Shown here: piece after piece, positions 49,007 to 53,071 of the stretch | Layout of the letters: every line of letters starts with the position of its first letter | Numbering within the stretch: the stretch's first letter is position 1 | Assembly: GCA_023380305.1 (NCBI GenBank) | Contig: JAMCQZ010000008.1 | Location: 69,588-122,658 of the forward strand | Direction of reading: 5' to 3' | Length of the DNA stretch: 53,071 nt | DNA from: Patescibacteria group bacterium | Lineage (GTDB): Bacteria > Patescibacteriota > Minisyncoccia > UBA6257 > Colwellbacteraceae | The notes under the pieces: model-generated | Database searches by the model: none | The model's input: the letters and a program-made list of their open reading frames with translations, nothing else | What the model was told of the DNA's origin: nothing | Program-made: the position numbers and the translations under genes

Positions 49007-51112
49007 ATGTCCAAAAATAAGCAGCGCAAGCAGAAAGTTTCCGAACCCCAACCCGCTAAAGCCATGCTAAGCCCCGAAGTTAAACGAAGCATCGTCGGCA
49101 TTGCTTTCTGCGGACTAGCAGCCATTCTTTTCCTCGCCGCCGGCGGCCAAGCCGGACCAGTCGGCGACTTCCTTTATCGCAACCTCTCCATCGCTTTCGG
49201 CGTCGGTTATTATTTTATTCCGACCATCTTCGCCATTTTGGGAATCAGCCTGCTCACTTCCGGAGAAAAACGGGAGTTCGGCCGGAACGCCGTTTTCGGT
49301 GCCGTTTTGTTCGTCATCGCCGGGCTCAGTCTGCTCGACATCCTCTATCCGGAGAAAGGCGGCGTCGCCGGCAACATTTTCGGAATGATCGAAGCGCCCT
49401 TCGGCAAGATCGCCGGGCTCATCATCGGCATCAGCTTGTTTTTGATCAGCGTCCTCGTCACTTTGGATATCCCTCTCAAGCTCCCCGCCTTCAAGAAAAA
49501 GCCCGCGGAAGAAACCATTAAGCCGATTTTTCCGGCGATGGCCGAGGAAAAACCGCAAATCGTCTCGCCGATGGAGGCGGTAAAACCCAACGAAAGACCA
49601 AAAGAAAAGGAAACGGAGCTCGAAGTGAAAGAACCGGAAGAGTTCGGAGAAACCAAAAGAACCGGACCCGGGAAGAAAATCAGTTTTAAAAACTACGTTC
49701 CGCCTCCGCTTTCGCTTTTGAACAGCCAAAACGAAAAACCAACTTCCGGCGATTTGCGGGCGAACGCGAACATCATCAGAAGGACGCTCGAAAGCTTTGG
49801 CATTCCGGTGGAGATGGGAGAAATCACCATCGGCCCGAAAGTAACCCGATACACCCTTAAACCGGCCGAAGGCATCAAGCTTTCAAGGATCACTGCCCTA
49901 AACCAGGACCTGGCTTTGGCCTTGGCGGCCCACCCCTTGAGAATCGAGGCGCCCATCCCCGGCAAGTCGCTGGTCGGCATCGAGGTGCCGAACAAATCCG
50001 CGGCCATTGTCCGCTTGGGAAGCTTGATGGCTTACCCGGAATTCGGAAGCTCGAGCACCCTGACTTTCAGCCTCGGACGGGAAATTTCCGGCGATCCGGT
50101 ATTTCCGAACATCGCCAAAATGCCCCACCTCCTCATTGCCGGAGCCACCGGTTCCGGAAAATCAGTTGTCATCCATAGCCTGATCGTCTCGCTGCTTTAT
50201 AAAAATTCTCCGGAAACTCTGAAATTCATCATGATTGATCCGAAACGGGTCGAGCTCACTCCCTACAACAAACTTCCCCACCTGGTGGCTCCGGTCATCA
50301 CCGAAGGCAAAAAGGCCGTAGCTAGCCTCCGCTGGGCCATTTCCGAAATGGATCGTCGCTACGACACCTTGATGCAAAGCGGCAACCGCGACATCCAAAG
50401 CTACAACGCGAGCCACAAAGAAGAGCCGATGAATTATATTGTCATTGTCATCGACGAGCTCGCCGATCTCATGGCCGCCTATGGACGGGAAATCGAAGGA
50501 TCGATCGTGAGACTCGCCCAGATGGCACGCGCCACCGGCATCCATCTGGTTGTTTCCACCCAACGGCCTTCGGTCGAGGTCATCACCGGACTCATCAAGG
50601 CGAACATCACAAGCCGCATCGCTCTGCAGGTGGCGAGCCAAGTCGATTCAAGAACAATCCTCGACATGGCCGGCGCCGAGAAGCTTTTGGGAGGCGGAGA
50701 CATGCTCTATGTTACCTCCGATCTTTCCAAGCCGAAGAGGATCCAGGGCGCCTATATCACCGAAGGCGAGATCAAAGCGGTGGCCGGTTTCATCGCCGAA
50801 AACAACGAACCGGAGATGAAAGCCGTTGTCGATGATTCGGGCTCGACTCCCGGAGAGGCAATTTTCGACATTCCCGACTCCGGAGACGCCGATGATGAGC
50901 TTTATCCCAACGCCCTGCAGGTGGTAACCGAAGCCAAAAAAGCCTCGGCCTCGCTCTTGCAGCGGCGGCTGAAAATCGGTTATGCTCGTGCTGCACGGCT
51001 CCTCGATATTATGGAAGACAAGGGCATTATCGGCCCGGGAGAAGGGGCCAAGCCCAGAGACGTTTATTTAGACCAATTAGAACAGACCGAAAACCAGATA
51101 GATAATGGATAA
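49007..51112 (+). CDS. ftsK: DNA translocase FtsK/SpoIIIE
   Basis: N-terminal TM helices, HLLIAGATGSGKSVVIHSLI, VIVIDELADLMAA, C-terminal gamma-like winged helix. Confidence 0.95.
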   Translation: MSKNKQRKQKVSEPQPAKAMLSPEVKRSIVGIAFCGLAAILFLAAGGQAGPVGDFLYRNLSIAFGVGYYFIPTIFAILGISLLTSGEKREFGRNAVFGAVLFVIAGLSLLDILYPEKGGVAGNIFGMIEAPFGKIAGLIIGISLFLISVLVTLDIPLKLPAFKKKPAEETIKPIFPAMAEEKPQIVSPMEAVKPNERPKEKETELEVKEPEEFGETKRTGPGKKISFKNYVPPPLSLLNSQNEKPTSGDLRANANIIRRTLESFGIPVEMGEITIGPKVTRYTLKPAEGIKLSRITALNQDLALALAAHPLRIEAPIPGKSLVGIEVPNKSAAIVRLGSLMAYPEFGSSSTLTFSLGREISGDPVFPNIAKMPHLLIAGATGSGKSVVIHSLIVSLLYKNSPETLKFIMIDPKRVELTPYNKLPHLVAPVITEGKKAVASLRWAISEMDRRYDTLMQSGNRDIQSYNASHKEEPMNYIVIVIDELADLMAAYGREIEGSIVRLAQMARATGIHLVVSTQRPSVEVITGLIKANITSRIALQVASQVDSRTILDMAGAEKLLGGGDMLYVTSDLSKPKRIQGAYITEGEIKAVAGFIAENNEPEMKAVVDDSGSTPGEAIFDIPDSGDADDELYPNALQVVTEAKKASASLLQRRLKIGYARAARLLDIMEDKGIIGPGEGAKPRDVYLDQLEQTENQIDNG

Positions 51113-51776
51113 CGAAAAATACAATGAGAAGACCCTGGCCGAGCTCATGGAGGAGCTGATAACCGGCCGAGGACTGAACATCGACAAGCTGGCGGAACTC
51201 ACCAACATCCCCAAGAGATATTTATCCGCGCTCTGCCAAAACGACGTCAAAAGCCTGCCGGCCGGGCCCTATGTCCGCGGCTATCTGAATAAAATCGCCG
51301 CCGTTACCGGAGTCGAACCGACCGGTCTTTACGCCGCCTACAAAAAATTGGGATTCAAGACCTCGGGCAAAGAAGACGCTCTGCCGTCAAACCGCTTCGC
51401 CATCCAGAAACCCGCGAACCGCTGGATCATCGCCGGCGCCCTGGGCCTGTTGCTCATCATCGGCGTTTCTTTAAAAATCAAAGATGTTTTGGGAATACCG
51501 ACCATCAACGTCAATCTGCCGGAGACTGATTTAATCGTCCAAGCTCCGACTGCTATAATTGAAGGGAAAATTGACCCCAGAGACTCGCTTCAGTTGAACG
51601 GCGAGCCGATCTATCCGGATTCGACGGGCGCTTTCAGCGAGGAAGTGCCGCTCGAACAAGGAATCAACACTTTTGAATTCAAAATAAAAAGGTTTCTCGG
51701 TCGGGAAACGAAAATAGAAAGACGCATCATTTATGAAATCGGAGAAGAAATCCAAGGAAACGAAACTGTCGAATAA
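51105..51776 (+). CDS. Helix-turn-helix membrane protein (RodZ-like)
   Basis: [41 protein letters not shown], then TM helix and extracytoplasmic region. Confidence 0.8.
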   Translation: MDNEKYNEKTLAELMEELITGRGLNIDKLAELTNIPKRYLSALCQNDVKSLPAGPYVRGYLNKIAAVTGVEPTGLYAAYKKLGFKTSGKEDALPSNRFAIQKPANRWIIAGALGLLLIIGVSLKIKDVLGIPTINVNLPETDLIVQAPTAIIEGKIDPRDSLQLNGEPIYPDSTGAFSEEVPLEQGINTFEFKIKRFLGRETKIERRIIYEIGEEIQGNETVE

Positions 51777-52776
51777 AGAAGACAAATCCGCCAGCCTTGA
51801 CGCCCTGGTGGAATCTCTCAGAGAAAAATACGGCGAAGGCTCGATCATGAAGCTCGGCGAGGTCAAAAAAACCGACGTCGAGGTGATTCCGAGCGGTTCG
51901 TTTTCTTTGGATCGGGCCTTGGGCGTCGGCGGGTTCCCGAAGGGAAGAATCGTCGAGATCTTCGGCCCGGAGATGTCCGGCAAAAGCACGCTCGGGCTCC
52001 AGGTAATCGCCGAAGCCCAAAAAGCCGGAGGTAAAGCCGCTTTCATCGACGCCGAGCACGCTCTCGATCCTGACCGGGCGAAAAAAATCGGCGTCAAAGT
52101 CTCGGAACTTCTTCTCTCCCAGCCTGACAGCGGCGAAGAGGCCTTGAATATCATGGAAAGCCTGGTGCGCTCGGGCGTCATCGATGTCATTGTCGTCGAT
52201 TCTGTGGCCGCGCTCACTCCGAAGGCGGAAATCGAAGGAGAAATGGGCGACCAATTTATCGGTCTCCAAGCGAGAATGATCAGCCAGGCAATGAGAAAAA
52301 TCACTGCCGTCGCCAACAAATCAAAAACCCTCATTATTTTCATCAACCAGCTTAGGGAAAAAATCGGCATGATGGGCTACGGCGAACCGACAACCACGCC
52401 CGGCGGCCGCGCCCTCAAATTCTATTCAACGATCAGGATAGATCTCCGAAGAATCGCCCAGATTAAGAAAGGAGAAGAAGTGGTCGGCAATCGCGTCCGC
52501 GCCAAGGTGGCCAAAAATAAGGTGGCGGCGCCCTTCAAATCGGCCGAGTTCGACATCATGTTTATGGACGGCATCTCCTACGAGGGAGACGTGATGAATG
52601 TGGCCATCGGCCAAGGCGTCATCAAAAAATCGGGAAACACCTATTCTTTCGGAGAAGAAAAGCTCGGCGTCGGCACCGAGGCGACCAAAGCCAAATTAAA
52701 GGAAGACAAAAAACTGTTTAACGAGATCTTAAAACAAGTTCGCAAAAGTTTAGAAGCAAGCGAGCCACAAGAATAG
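51733..52776 (+). CDS. recA: Recombinase RecA
   Basis: [65 protein letters not shown]. Confidence 0.97.
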   Translation: MKSEKKSKETKLSNKEDKSASLDALVESLREKYGEGSIMKLGEVKKTDVEVIPSGSFSLDRALGVGGFPKGRIVEIFGPEMSGKSTLGLQVIAEAQKAGGKAAFIDAEHALDPDRAKKIGVKVSELLLSQPDSGEEALNIMESLVRSGVIDVIVVDSVAALTPKAEIEGEMGDQFIGLQARMISQAMRKITAVANKSKTLIIFINQLREKIGMMGYGEPTTTPGGRALKFYSTIRIDLRRIAQIKKGEEVVGNRVRAKVAKNKVAAPFKSAEFDIMFMDGISYEGDVMNVAIGQGVIKKSGNTYSFGEEKLGVGTEATKAKLKEDKKLFNEILKQVRKSLEASEPQE

Positions 52777-53071
52777 GCCCGGTCCCTCCGGGAGTCGGCG
52801 TGTAGAATCCCGCTTCGGCGGGATTTTGCGTTGCGGAAGGCTTGAAGTCCCCTCTCAATTTCCCATTTTCGTCCTTGCCGTATCCGAAATCGATAACCAA
52901 GGCTCCGAGCTTCGCATCAGATTCTTTGATAAGACCAGGGACGCCCGTCCCCAAGACAACGATGTCCGCGTTTTTGACCGGCGAAAAATCATCGCCCTTG
53001 TCTATCAAAAAAAGTTCCCGGCATCTTCCCCGGAACCAGTCGGCAACCGGCCCGCCGACCAGAAATCCCAA
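52718..53071 (-). CDS. folD: Methylenetetrahydrofolate dehydrogenase/cyclohydrolase FolD, C-terminal part (truncated by window edge)
   Basis: [46 protein letters not shown]. Confidence 0.85.
   Translation of the reverse strand: MGFLVGGPVADWFRGRCRELFLIDKGDDFSPVKNADIVVLGTGVPGLIKESDAKLGALVIDFGYGKDENGKLRGDFKPSATQNPAEAGFYTPTPGGTGPILVARLLLNFCELVLRSR
52806..52829 (+). terminator. recA intrinsic terminator embedded in folD coding sequence
   Basis: aatcccgc-ttcg-gcgggatt followed by tt; C(UUCG)G loop. Confidence 0.65.

Overview
The window is a compact bacterial chromosome segment. Gene content and 16S features (GAAUAGACGG segment, EUB338-III-type site) suggest a Candidate Phyla Radiation / Parcubacteria-like genome. 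Contents: partial ftsA, ybeY, yqeY-like, rpsU, HIT, hisS, lepB, pth; a minus-strand type IV pilus operon (response regulator, pilA, membrane protein, pilB, pilC, minor pilins, W-repeat protein, PilM-PilN fusion); a stand-alone 16S rRNA gene (minus); rpmE; a short RF1; a long pilin with a C-terminal beta-rich domain; a split transketolase with rpe/rpiB/gap; MFS, DUF192, TrmH; a ~380-nt highly structured, promoter-driven candidate ncRNA that I cannot assign to a family; a 1634-aa secreted protein with a phospholipase C-like N-terminus and lamin-tail repeats; trxB/glutaredoxin; a flippase; two S-layer-like proteins; a GIY-YIG ORF with an 18-bp inverted repeat; clpB, htrA, GT2, a thioredoxin-like protein, cysteine desulfurase, an RNase H-like exonuclease, ftsK, a RodZ-like protein, recA and partial folD. 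Most notable signals: (1) the 16S 3' tail lacks the CCUCC anti-Shine-Dalgarno, mRNA starts in the window almost never show an SD, and several promoters sit so close to the ATG that leaderless mRNAs are predicted; (2) substitutions at positions equivalent to E. coli 1396 and 1400 in the decoding region; (3) the unassigned pseudoknotted ncRNA between the LTD protein and trmH; (4) one small ORF (48570-48875) that does have a strong SD plus a consensus promoter and a palindrome, so it may be foreign. No searches or folding programs were run; all calls are by eye.
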